Source: Protonemura montana (lineage: Eukaryota; Arthropoda; Insecta; Plecoptera; Nemouridae). Taken from it: a stretch of DNA of 64,000 nucleotides. Numbering within the stretch: the stretch's first letter is position 1; each line of letters begins with the position of its first letter. The notes under the pieces were generated by a model. It was given only the letters and a program-made list of their open reading frames with translations, was not told the DNA's origin and ran no database searches. Position numbers and translations under genes: made by a program. Below are positions 50,201 through 60,200 of this stretch, piece after piece. The stretch is from positions 10,591,021-10,655,020 of the forward strand of contig OX387602.1 of NCBI GenBank assembly GCA_947568835.1, read 5' to 3'.

Positions 50201-53142
50201 TGATATCGGCAAGATTCTTGATCAAAGTGAATCGCGTACAGAGAAAAAAATAAACTTGTGAAACATTTCTGTAGTGTTCTTGCGTTTGATTATCAAGAAC
50301 CGATTTTCTCACGCTAGCTATTAAGAATATTTACCAACATGTGGAATTTTAGACCATTTTCTTTGTATGGAAATACTAACTGATTTATTTCCATTTCATT
50401 GCTTTTTCGTGATTAGCAGTTGTGAACGATTGTGAGCGAGTTGATCCAAAATCAATACTTATTTTTTGTCCTAAAAGAGCTCTTTCATTATTATGAGATG
50501 AGTATAATTAATATATAATATGCATATATATATAAACCAACACATATATATATATATGGTATATATTAAATTTATTTCAGCCCGTTAAAATGTTTATTTG
50601 ATTTATGATTACAACGCAGACAAATGATATCTTAATGTGTGTTTCACAAAAGTACAGAGATTTTATTTTGATTGTTTTCAAGGAACGGAATGCACGATTT
50701 ACTCCTAAACTTGCTTTGGCAGCAAGGAATCATTCCATGGTTTGATTCATCACTTATTGTTATTTTCAAGGACGAGGAGATATTAACTTAACTTTTAGTC
50801 CTTACCAACATCCAGACAACTTTTATAAGAGGGAAATTTTGCCCAGCATAACTTTTAAACGTTTCATTTGCAAGTTGCTCCTGTTTTTACTAAAAGAGGT
50901 CAGTAAGCTGTTGCAATTTCAAACGTTTTTGAATCCTTGCTGCCGTCAATCGTAAAATCTGATTGATTTTGCCTCTTGTGAGAATTCCCATCGATGCAGT
51001 TCATGTTCCGATACATATTTTATTTTATCAGTACAGTACAAAATGATGCAATCTTCCTAAAAATGTAATAGTGTAATATGCTTTCCATGAGCGGGCACAT
51101 GCCAACATGCAATCGAAACTAATTTACGTTAAAACAATGCAACCATTTTGTATTTTCTGGAGGCAAACCCTGCTAACGCCACAATATTTCAGGACAAAAT
51201 TTGACTTATAAAAATAACCAAATTTTGGCCTACACCCTATCAAATTACTCAGCTAAAAAATCTGTAAATTTGGTCTCATATCTAAATGAAATTGCAGCTA
51301 TCGATAAATATGCCTTGAACCTCGACAAATCCCCAACAGTAATTTTAATACCCTGTTTGGACCAAAAAAATCTGAAATATTAAGGCGTGCAAGGGGAATC
51401 CTTACCACAACTAACGTTACAATTAACCGAACCCATCTAAATTTTACCACCAGTGCTGACGTGACTCTACTATAATTGAAGTTTTATTTTAAAGTCGGTT
51501 GCAAATTTTCTGTGCTTTTGTATATTTCTTTACTCTTTTAACTATCTTTATTACATTATGTGATATTTGCTTATTTTTTCGTACACTATTAGTTAATAGA
51601 AATTATGTTTGCCATTATGCAAGGCTTTATTGTTATGCTCTTCAAAACAAAAAATGCATATCATAGCTGTAAATCGTTTTGACAAAATAAAAAATTGTGT
51701 AAAAGAACAGACACTCGTCTTGGTAACAATCTCAAGTAACGGAACCTCTGCTTTGACTATATTTGCAGGACGCCATGATCGTGGAAGGGCGGTACGGCCC
51801 ATCGTGTGCCATCGGAAGTTCCCGCCACCTTGGGACAGAGCTGCAGATAAGTAACCCTAGCAGTCGATCATCAACTCCCTTCCAGTTCCCGTTCCCGTCA
51901 TTCAGCGGCGCTTTCAGTCCCAGCCTGAGCCACGAAGGTCTTGGCGAGAGCACGGTGCGGCAAAACTGTTCGATCCTCAGCCTCCTACAGCAGCAAGGCC
52001 TGATTGCGTCCTCTGTGTCGGACGACTCTTCCATGTTCCGATGCTCGATCTGCATGGCTGTCTTTCCTTCGGCGTGGCTGTTGGAGCAGCACACGAGTCT
52101 CCAGCACACCTCCCCGCTCTCGGATGGAGAAGGGCCCGAAGACAAGCCATTTAAGTGTGACCAGTGCGGCCAGAGCTACCGTTACAGGTCAGCATATCTC
52201 AAGCACCGTGAGCAGAACCATCGTGCACGGCTTCCTGCCGACAAGCTCTTCACCTGCGACGTTTGCGGCATGCAATTCCGCTACCTCAAGTCGTTTAAGA
52301 AGCATCGGCTCAACCACGCGCTGGAAAAGCTCCACTCGCGGTCGCCGTCTGAGCTGGACATGCTGGCGCGAGCGGCAAAGCACGAGGGTTCCCCGTTCCG
52401 TGGCGGGATGATAGAGCCGGCTGCTGAATACGGCAACCGCATGCTGGCGATGATGATGCAGCGCGCGGGTAGGCTCAACGGTGAAATGTCATCGCCCAGC
52501 GGCCGGGTAACTGCCCCACCAACGGTTGTAGCCGACATCGGCAGTGACCAGGTGTCCAGCTCCAACGAAGCGATTGTTACTGGCCCAGGCCCTCCCACGC
52601 CTGGCTCTTCTGCCTTTGAGCGGGCCGCCAGCGCTCCTGTCTCCCGAGCTGAGCAGCAGAACTTCTATAAGTTTTCTATGGACGACTATTATTGTAACAG
52701 CAGTCTAGGGGAAAGCAAAAAAACGGCCAAAATGGATGGGGAACAAGACGAAACCATAGATTCATTGGCTCTTGCGCTGTCCATGGCATCCAACGGAGGT
52801 AATGATGCATTTCGCTCGGCACAGGAAGTGTCTCTGCTGAACCTGTTGCGCATGGACGCTGTGGAGAGGCAACGTGAGCGACGCTTCTCCTGCCCATTCT
52901 GCGGAAAATGTGTTAGATCAAAGGAGAACCTGAAGCTGCATGTTCGCAAACACACGGGAGAGCGTCCGTTTGTTTGCTTGTTTTGCGGCCGAGCGTTCGG
53001 AGGGAAGAGCGATCTAACAAGACACTTGCGGATCCACACCGGAGAACGGCCGTATCACTGTGAAATGTGCGGGAAATGTTTTGCACGCGCCGACTACTTG
53101 TCGAAGCATCTCACCACTCATATCCACAACTCACAGAGATAA
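43494..53142 (+). CDS. BTB/POZ C2H2 zinc-finger transcription factor, gene-level span
   Basis: Nuclear DNA-binding regulator of the arthropod tramtrack/lola/broad type. Its N-terminal BTB domain (residues 1-118) mediates dimer formation and cofactor binding, and its C-terminal C2H2 fingers bind DNA. Coding exons are 43494-44276, 44706-44801, and one of two terminal exons, 45862-46476 (four fingers, total 497 aa) or 51769-53142 (six fingers, total 750 aa). Every junction is in phase 0 with GT-AG borders, so the terminal exons are interchangeable, as in lola, ttk and broad. The start ATG has G at -3 and G at +4 and gives the BTB domain its normal beginning. The closest relatives I recall are the TTK-group BTB proteins such as Drosophila CG34376, but I am not sure of orthology. 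The family and exon structure are firm; DNA targets and tissue role cannot be read here. Confidence 0.93.
44277..44705 (+). other. BTB gene intron between coding exons 1 and 2
   Basis: GTGAGT donor to TTTTTTCAG acceptor, 429 bases, AT-rich with nothing else recognised. Confidence 0.85.
44706..44801 (+). CDS. BTB gene coding exon 2: short charged linker
   Basis: Thirty-two codons, SLKKEVDWDRSMADDKSTTG followed by ESSSDYRHALEP, with borders TTTTTTCAG|TCT and CCG|GTTAGT, both phase 0. The LKKEVDW motif resembles a SUMO-acceptor consensus (hydrophobic-K-x-E: LKKE read as K-K-E-V), which is common in BTB zinc-finger repressors; that is suggestive only. The exon could be skipped without changing frame. 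Read-through past the donor gives 41 extra codons to a stop at 44927. Confidence 0.85.
44802..45861 (+). other. BTB gene intron before the four-finger exon
   Basis: About 1.06 kb from GTTAGT to TTTTGTTGCAG, AT-rich. No further finger exon or RNA gene seen. Confidence 0.8.
45862..46476 (+). CDS. BTB gene alternative terminal exon A: four C2H2 zinc fingers
   Basis: Encodes 204 residues after a TTTTGTTGCAG acceptor in phase 0, ending at TAA. C2H2 fingers lie at exon residues 18-40, 104-125, 131-153 and 159-181, each C-x2-C-x12-H-x3-H. Fingers 2, 3 and 4 are joined by HTGDRP and HTGERP linkers, typical of DNA-binding arrays. A Gln/Pro/Gly-rich spacer of about 63 residues separates finger 1. The exon is much more GC-rich than its surroundings, which is why a long shadow frame also appears in the neighbouring frame. 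The 3' UTR is not defined; the first AATAAA I notice downstream is at 47782. Used instead of exon B, it gives a 497-residue protein. Confidence 0.93.
   Translation, partial: ESLGGCGGDASCEPQRLFSCMYCGASFPYQSKLTRHILSHSLETLKFREQVQLHQQHSLLQAMSEPLNLMDRRPPPLDVPAPQDMELDFSGGGGMGEPGSSVVLCKFCGKSFPDVSSLIGHLPVHTGDRPFKCEFCGKAFKLRHHMKDHCRVHTGERPFRCALCGKTFSRSTILKAHEKTHYPKYVHKFLSPGAIDTEEESQQQ
47782..47787 (+). terminator. Candidate poly(A) signal of isoform A
   Basis: AATAAA about 1.3 kb after the four-finger stop codon. Other AATAAA hexamers follow at 49735 and 49749, so the actual cleavage site is uncertain. Confidence 0.25.
48076..48093. repeat. Homopolymer G tract (18 G)
   Basis: Eighteen consecutive G inside the BTB gene's long 3' intron. 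It can form a quadruplex in the nascent RNA. The exact length is unreliable in most assemblies. Confidence 0.85.
51769..53142 (+). CDS. BTB gene alternative terminal exon B: six C2H2 zinc fingers
   Basis: Encodes 457 residues after an ATATTTGCAG acceptor in phase 0, ending at TAA. Three fingers lie at exon residues 90-113 (H-x4-H), 128-151 (H-x4-H) and 161-183. After a linker of about 190 residues rich in Ser/Pro/Gly/Ala, three more follow at 373-395, 401-423 and 429-451. The last three are joined by HTGERP linkers and form a classic DNA-binding triplet; the first three have irregular linkers and may bind protein or RNA. The N-terminal part (30-60) is a Ser/Phe/Pro-rich patch. With exons 1 and 2 this gives 750 residues. 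A strong donor-like AAG|GTAAGC lies 18 bases after the stop. Confidence 0.94.
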   Translation, partial: DAMIVEGRYGPSCAIGSSRHLGTELQISNPSSRSSTPFQFPFPSFSGAFSPSLSHEGLGESTVRQNCSILSLLQQQGLIASSVSDDSSMFRCSICMAVFPSAWLLEQHTSLQHTSPLSDGEGPEDKPFKCDQCGQSYRYRSAYLKHREQNHRARLPADKLFTCDVCGMQFRYLKSFKKHRLNHALEKLHSRSPSELDMLARAAKHEGSPFRGGMIEPAAEYGNRMLAMMMQRAGRLNGEMSSPSGRVTAPPTVVADIGSDQVSSSNEAIVTGPGPPTPGSSAFERAASAPVSRAEQQNFYKFSMDDYYCNSSLGESKKTAKMDGEQDETIDSLALALSMASNGGNDAFRSAQEVSLLNLLRMDAVERQRERRFSCPFCGKCVRSKENLKLHVRKHTGERPFVCLFCGRAFGGKSDLTRHLRIHTGERPYHCEMCGKCFARADYLSKHLTTHIHNSQR

Positions 53143-56100
53143 GCTTCGTAGGTAAATAAGGTAAGCAGCATGATTCCTCGGTGGCATACATGATGCTAAC
53201 TAAACGAATTATTTGCGCCAAACTGGGCATAGAATTTTTCAACTGTGTAACATTCTTTCAAAGAGTGCTCAAGTTGGCATTAAATCGTATAGGTGTACCT
53301 CTTCCTCAGTAGTAAAACGTTAAATGAGGTTTACTGAGATGCACGAAAACAACTCCTAAATCAATTGGATTGAGAGTAATTATTTACTAAAACACTAAAA
53401 CTATTCCTGATTAAATTAATATGTACGAAGGTTAAGTATATTTCGCAAATGTAGGATGCCCCTCTTTTACAAACAAAGGCCCTTTGGTTAAATTGGTATG
53501 AAAACCATTGTCGGATATGCCGTAAATTCCAGCTGAACGGACGGAATACCGATCTATTATGGTTTGTCTGTGATAATTTTTATGATTGGTTTTTAAATAT
53601 CTACCTACTGCAGAGGCATAAAAATGGGTTTATTAATACAATATTGTTTTTTAAAGAAGCCAACGATAAGAGTGCTCTCTATGGTGCTACTGTGACGTGT
53701 TGTGAACATAACGTTAGTGAAATCTATGTGTATTTATGGATAAAAGGTGCAATGAAGATCCCGGTGAGATAGGATTGTACTATGTTAAGTGTAAAATTGG
53801 TGGACTAGTGGAATGGTAGTAGATAGAAAATCTACCGATAAGATTCTACTATTAGCTTTTCTTAACTGCCATTGAAGTATTATGGTCAGATTTTAATTTT
53901 ATCTTACCGTGAACGGTGTTAACTTGGCTGCTTTTAAAATGCGACTTCTTGTTGAGATGTAGCCGAGTTTTATCGGTTGACAAGTTTGGGTGAAATTTCA
54001 TAACGTTCTGAAGGAACTGATCTACGGCTTCAATAGCTGAAACATATATGTGATTGATATTTGTGTTAACTTCTCTAGAATACATTTGGATGTAGCTTAC
54101 TAGATTGTTTGGATTATCTTGGCAAACTAGCATCTCAGTCGTGAGAAATTTGAATTTATTTACTAATGAAAAGTATTAATAAGTGATAACTATTGTCGAA
54201 ACTACTTTACTACTTACTACGACAATTAAGGTTGTTGATTTTTATATAATTCACGGCGATGTCGATGAGTAATGTGACGATGACTGTTTTACCTCCCACC
54301 CAAAATTTGGTTCAAATATGTATCCTATCTTTTGCTTATATTTTTGTTCCTGGTACGTTTACTATTAATCTTATTTTTAATATTTACCATATGCCATAAT
54401 ATGACCACCAAGTTCCTACTATTTAACTGATCTTTATTTTTTTTTTGGTTTTGAAGAAAATGTTCAAAAGCCACAAAGGCCCTGAAAAATTGAGCAATCA
54501 GCGATCCAGCAAAGAAATTGATTCCACCTCAATACTAATGCAATACACCTAATTTTAGGAAAATGCCATACTCAGCCATTTACAATGTCTCGATAATATT
54601 TTTGTTAGTGACCTGACATAATAGGTTTCTTTTTTCAAAGCTTTAAACTCGTATTTATATATATTTACATTGTTTTATTGCAAGCTAGCGGTGCACTTAT
54701 AAAGGAACTTGATTGTTAGATATGTGTGCTGAAAATGTTTCCTGATATGTACACACCTTGCTTTTCACAGCAAAGTGTGAACAGTTTTTAAATTGACATT
54801 GTTTCTGAATTCATGACTAATTTTGTCATGAAACTTTAAAAATTATCTAGAATTAATCAACAATACCTAATAGGCGACATTAATTGAGCATTAAATGTAC
54901 TTCAAGTATATGTAGTGAATCTATCAACTCATCAATCAATTGTTTACAAAACAAACTTTCTAACTAAGTGTTAAATGAGTGACTGGAAGAACTGCTTAAA
55001 TTTGGAAAACATGTGAAACCAAACCCTTGCATATGATTTGGGGTGACTAGTGCCATCTATTCTGTCTTACGTACATGCAAGTACAAGAGCGTACACCCAA
55101 TAGCGGTAACCGTGCAATACAATACCTATGGTAAGATGTTGTTGTCGCTAAACGAACATTGATCTGGAATAGGCTGATATTGATGATTCTAAGCAATGGA
55201 AAGTGAGAGCCCACAATACTTTGATAAAGAATGGAGATTTTTTTATAACAGAGAAATATATAAATATAATGTGTATTTTAGAAAGATATTAAGAAAGTGA
55301 AAAGTGATATTTATAGAGAATTGCGGTTTTTGCATAATAGAACGTTAGAAGAGTATATTTTATTAAAATATTTGTGGTCGGGTTTGCGTATAATGTCACT
55401 CATTGTATTGTACTTAAATTTAGAGCGCTTCATTCGAGGCTTATCTTGATGGTTGATGTTGCTCCATTAGAAGTGTATTTCAAAATAGTTTTAATTCAAC
55501 TCCTGAACCTCAATACTACAAATTAGATAATATATTACAGAATACAGTTCAAGGAATCTGCGCTCGTGATCAAACAACCGCGTCTCATTCGCTAATCAAA
55601 CAGATTATTAATAATTGGTTTGTTCCTTTGGGGAAACTATTTCCTTCAAATCTTACAGTATATGGCCGACACAAGGTCCAGCATTTTCTGCTGGAATGCG
55701 TTTATGTATTTATTTCTAGCTTATTTCAAATATTTGACCATTTGAACAGATCTAATACCGGTGCATGACAAATCATGGATGTACCTTTCAAGTATATTTT
55801 ATTATGGTAATTAATTACTAATTATTACTTTGTCTTCCGTATAATACTGAATGTTTGACATATTTTATCAATTCATTCAAATTTCAAAGGCAATATGCAG
55901 TAGATTCTGCACTTACAATATAACCAAAAGCATCTATTAGTAGTTATATAATGACGTTACATAGATATAGAAGATTTAACATTAACATATGATATTGAAC
56001 CGTTTCATGTCGACATAAAAAAATCAAGAGCAATTGCTTGTCATGCCAAGTGCCGTACTTATCGGGCTAATCAAATGAACCAGTTTTAACCAGAAAATTA

Positions 56101-56645
56101 ATCAGCGTTATAATGAATTAGGAAACAATTACATTTTACACACACTTACACTGCCAGTTGTTTATAATAAATTGACATCATGACTACCTATTGGAAGAAT
56201 AATAATTGATCGTGATGGAATAGTTAACTAATAACTTCACTCAAAACTCTTCACTGTAAGAGCTGCCGGAACATTAAATCGGGTTTTAGCTTTGAATTCA
56301 AAGACATGTGGAACTAAGTTTGCAGAATTATAATCTTGGGACATGCAATTTGCTCGTTGTTAGCAACTAATCTAACTAGCCATATATTACATTATGTAAC
56401 ATGAGACAATCTTGTTTCAATGCCATCCAAATACCTCTTAGTATGTGGTCCTTTAGCCACACTCAGTAAATGTGATAATACATAATACCCATTAATTGTC
56501 TATTTTGTCTCCCAGATTCATTTAGACTCCCATAACAAAAGCTTTATATCTTTTATGTTAATAGTTCTAGGCTAGTTACTAAATGTGTTTCTTATTTATG
56601 TTGTTTGAAGCATAAAATATATTGTAACTTTACTTGCCAAATAAA
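53143..56645 (+). other. Probable 3' UTR and intergenic DNA after the BTB gene
   Basis: AT-rich, no supported coding region. A donor-like sequence, AAG|GTAAGC (GT at 53161), occurs 18 bases after the stop codon. The first clear AATAAA I find lies far downstream at 56640, so the isoform B 3' UTR is either very long (about 3.5 kb), spliced, or ends at a variant signal. A 93-codon minus-strand frame at 53852-54133 shows no family signature. Confidence 0.45.
56640..56645 (+). terminator. Candidate poly(A) signal of isoform B
   Basis: AATAAA in the sequence CCAAATAAAATACTC, about 550 bases upstream of the helicase start codon. Assignment to the BTB gene is by strand and position only. Confidence 0.3.
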
Positions 56646-57192
56646 ATACTCAAAAGCTTAAAGAATGTCAGCAGCACCAACTGCTTTATTTGAGCGCATG
56701 AGCGCAACAGTTGGAATCATTCGTTCCTGACAAGTTGAAGAACGTTGTACAGATCCCAAAAAACACAAAATATAATTTCAAATGTCTGCAGCGACTTAAG
56801 CGTGGTAAGTGAGGGAAAGATCACACTTCTCGTGCTTCTTCTAAGATTCTACTACCACAAAAACTAGCAAAGCAAGGATGCAGCAAAAATCTTAAAATAG
56901 TAGGAGGCCCTCCTCATAGTCCATGAGAAATATTTATTTTTCAATAGGGTTTAAATATGATGCACATAACTAGATTATAACATTTGTATCTTGATTGATT
57001 TCACATTCGGTTAGAGAACCTCTAGAGAAAGGACTGTTCCACTGTTCAAATAAGCCTCTTTTAAATTACCCGCTAGAAACTTTGACCAAGGTCATCGGTT
57101 GGTCGAGTCCCGAATCCCGATCTGCTGGCAACGTGTTGCTAGACGATTGTGGTCTGATCGTGGTATTTTATGGTCATATCAATCGCTGTATA
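56646..57192 (+). promoter_or_regulatory. Upstream region of the DDX18-type helicase gene
   Basis: Should contain the helicase promoter and 5' UTR. The frame of the first coding exon is open upstream to about 56995 but has no suitable earlier ATG and no similarity to the family. No TATA box with correctly spaced initiator was identified. Confidence 0.4.
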
Positions 57193-57292
57193 ATGTCTCT
57201 TCCACAGAACTTGCTACTTCGTAAGATAAAAAAGCGAGAAGCAAAGAAGCTACAGATTCTTCAAATCAAAGAAGCTGAAAAAGAAGCGGAAA
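57193..57292 (+). CDS. DDX18: DDX18 coding exon 1
   Basis: Thirty-three codons plus one base (phase 1), [20 protein letters not shown] then a Gln/Glu/Lys-rich helix, ending at a GGAAA|GTAAGT donor. The start is supported by the family's typical N-terminus (Met, a few residues, then LLRKKI-type basic helix) and by A at -3. The region is predicted coiled/basic and probably nucleolar-targeting. Confidence 0.9.
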
Positions 57293-60200
57293 GTAAGTGG
57301 ACATAACCGCACTTATTCAGACATGCTTACATTTGCACGGTCTTTGAGCTTATTTCTAACCATCCGCGGGGTCGGTCGTACATATTCAACGTATCAATGT
57401 TCCCCAAATCCAATTAATTTCTTGTACCATGATCACCGTTGTATTGGTATTCTTGTAAATAAAAAGTTTAAAGCAAGTCCATTTTTTCCAGTCGCTGCAA
57501 TTGAAAATGGAACATCTGCCAATGGGGACACAGTAGTACTGGTTACTAATGGCAAAAATAAAGGATCTAAACGCTCAGTTGAAGATGACAATCTTCCCCC
57601 ACCATCTAGAAAGAAGAAGAAAAAAGCAAAAAAAGATGATACTCTGGGAGATGTAGACTCAGATTCTGAGCGTGGCAGTAATATCGAAGATGGTACTCTT
57701 CCTCAAACATCAGAAAAGAAAAAAAAGAAGGGAAAAAACGGCGATACCCTTGGAGATGTTGATTCAGATTCTGAACGTGGCGGTAACGAAATAGCCAAAC
57801 GTTCCGTCAGCGATTCAAACACAGCATGTAAGTTTTAAATAGGTATTCACAGTAGCTGTGAATAGCTTTGGCATTCATTGTTACCAGTAAACTAACATAG
57901 GGTCTCCAATTAGTCAGAGCCACAGCATTCATGTTAAACTGTCTTTATGAAAAATAGCAGCCAGTTAATGGAGGTTGGCCAGAGAAAAAGTCCCCTAATT
58001 TCCAGTGTTAAGAAATGTAATCTTCTTTCACGCAAATTATGTGCATTTAAGACTGGCCGTAATTATTTACTTGCAGAGGTTTGATAAAATGGTCAGCAGC
58101 AAGGGCTAATGAATGGTTGGTCCCCACTGGTACAGTGTGCAGGTGGCTTGTTTGCTCTGTAGAAAGTTAAACATCAAAGCTAGAACTCTGACTAATTGAA
58201 AATCAAATGCTGCTATATAATACTGCTGATATAATGTTATTATCTTAAAACATGATTCATCTTTTCTAGTACCTGGATCATCAGTCACTCTTTCAATTTT
58301 GAGCAGTGCTAATTTTGATTCCCTGAAAGAAAAAGTTTGTGAAGATACACTGAAAGCCATCAAAGACATGGGCTTCACAACAATGACCGAGATTCAATCA
58401 CGTTCCATTCCGGCGTTACTGGAAGGCCGTGATTTAGTAGCCTCTGCCAAAACTGGCTCTGGAAAAACTTTGGCATTCCTCATACCGGCCGTGGAACTCA
58501 TAGCCAAGTTGAAGTTCTTACCTCGTAATGGGACAGGCTGCATCGTAGTGTCACCGACCCGAGAGTTGGCAATGCAAACGTTCGGTGTCTTGAAAGAACT
58601 GCTGAAATACCATCACCACTCTTACGGCTTACTGATGGGAGGAGCCTCGAGGACAACAGAAGCAGAGAGGCTCGGTAAAGGAATCAATATTTTAATAACA
58701 ACTCCTGGACGGCTATTGGATCATCTTCAAAACACTGCAGATTTCTTGTATAAGAATCTGCAGTGTTTGGTACTGGACGAAGCAGACAGGATGCTGGACG
58801 TTGGATTTGAAGAGGAACTGAAACAAATCATCAAACTTTTACCGAGTGAGTTTTAAAAACCTACCCAAGATCTATTGTCATATTTTCTTCAATGCTAATA
58901 AATCTAGTTGATATCTGTGGTGGTGAAATTAACACTATGCAAATAAAAAAAATTTCATCTCTTTCTAGAGCGAAGGCAAACTATGTTGTTCAGTGCCACG
59001 TCTACCGCAAAAACGGAAGCGCTGATGAAGCTTGCTCTGAAAAAAGAGCCAATTTACGTTGGGGTTGACGACGAGAAAGCTTCGGCCACAGTTGATGGTC
59101 TCGAGCAAGGCTACATAATTTGCCCATCAGACAAGAGGCTGCTTGTGCTCTTCACCTTCTTGAAGAAGAACCGCAAGAAGAAGGTGATGGTGTTCTTCAG
59201 TTCGTGCATGTCTGTCAAATACCACAACGAACTGTTCAACTACATCGATCTGCCAGTCATATGCATCCACGTAAGGATATTTTTGTACTTGGATTCTGAC
59301 TTCAAGTTTCCACCTATCACTAAACTTTTTTTTTAATTTATTGCATCCCAAAAAGTTCTATTTGCTAGCCTATGTAATGGTTCCAAATCAAAATGGTTTG
59401 CTTGATTGTTATGGTTTCAAATTTGTATCTGAATCCACACTGCAGTCTTTAGTCAATATTTATTATTTACCTCTAAAACAAGTTAACTGCCAGAACTAGA
59501 TTAAGAATCACCCCTAGTGCACTGGTCAACTGTAACAATGTTCTGAATCCACTTGTTCCCAACCCTTGAGCTCATATTATAATTATATTTATAGTATTTA
59601 CCTGATATAAAAGAGTGCGGATGGGTTTGTAAATTAGCAACACATCTTAGATTGTCCAGTCGAGACACATTGAGATGTTGACACCTGACAAGATGAACTT
59701 GGAAACTTGAAGTTGCACAATACTAGGAACGCTTTCTTTAACAAATATTTGTTCACTGAAATAAAGAAAATTATTATTATTATTAATTATTATTAAAAAT
59801 AATATTTCACACACTCGTCAACTTTTGTGGTTCTAGGGCAAGCAAAAGCAGGCAAAGCGCACTGCAACTTTCTTCCAGTACTGTAATGCGGAGACCGGGA
59901 TTCTGCTCTGCACGGACGTGGCCGCTCGTGGGCTAGACATCCCAGCCGTGGATTGGATCGTTCAGTACGACCCTCCTGACGATCCCAAGGAGTACATCCA
60001 CCGTGTGGGTCGTACAGCTCGCGGCGAGGGCAGTATTGGTCACGGCCTTCTCATCCTGAGGCCTGAGGAGCTTGGGTTCCTGCGATATCTCAAGAGCGCC
60101 CGAGTCCCTCTCAACGAGTTTGAGTTCTCGTGGAGTAAGATCGCTGACATTCAGCTGCAGGCAAGTCAGGAGATGGTGGTCTACCAGCATAATCCCTAAT

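Larger units (their letters stand above)
46477..51768 (+). other. 3' UTR of isoform A and intron before exon B
   Basis: No coding region supported in 5.3 kb. It must hold the 3' UTR and poly(A) site of the four-finger isoform (AATAAA candidates at 47782, 49735 and 49749) and the intron skipped to reach exon B. It also contains a run of 18 G at 48076-48093 and TA-rich tracts around 50505-50566. The 84- and 112-codon open frames around 47662-48164 cross the G tract and look spurious. Confidence 0.6.

Noticed and set aside
51732-52145. 137-codon minus-strand frame opposite the six-finger exon
   Set aside because: Antisense shadow of a GC-rich coding exon; no domain.
57323-57491. Extension of helicase exon 2 upstream to an ATG at 57323
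   Set aside because: A good acceptor at 57491 and the family-like N-terminus in exon 1 explain the gene better; the intervening 169 bases read as an intron.
60161-60199. Helicase ending at the in-frame stop at 60199
   Set aside because: The conserved C-terminal extension continues in exons 6 and 7, so the read-through is intronic.
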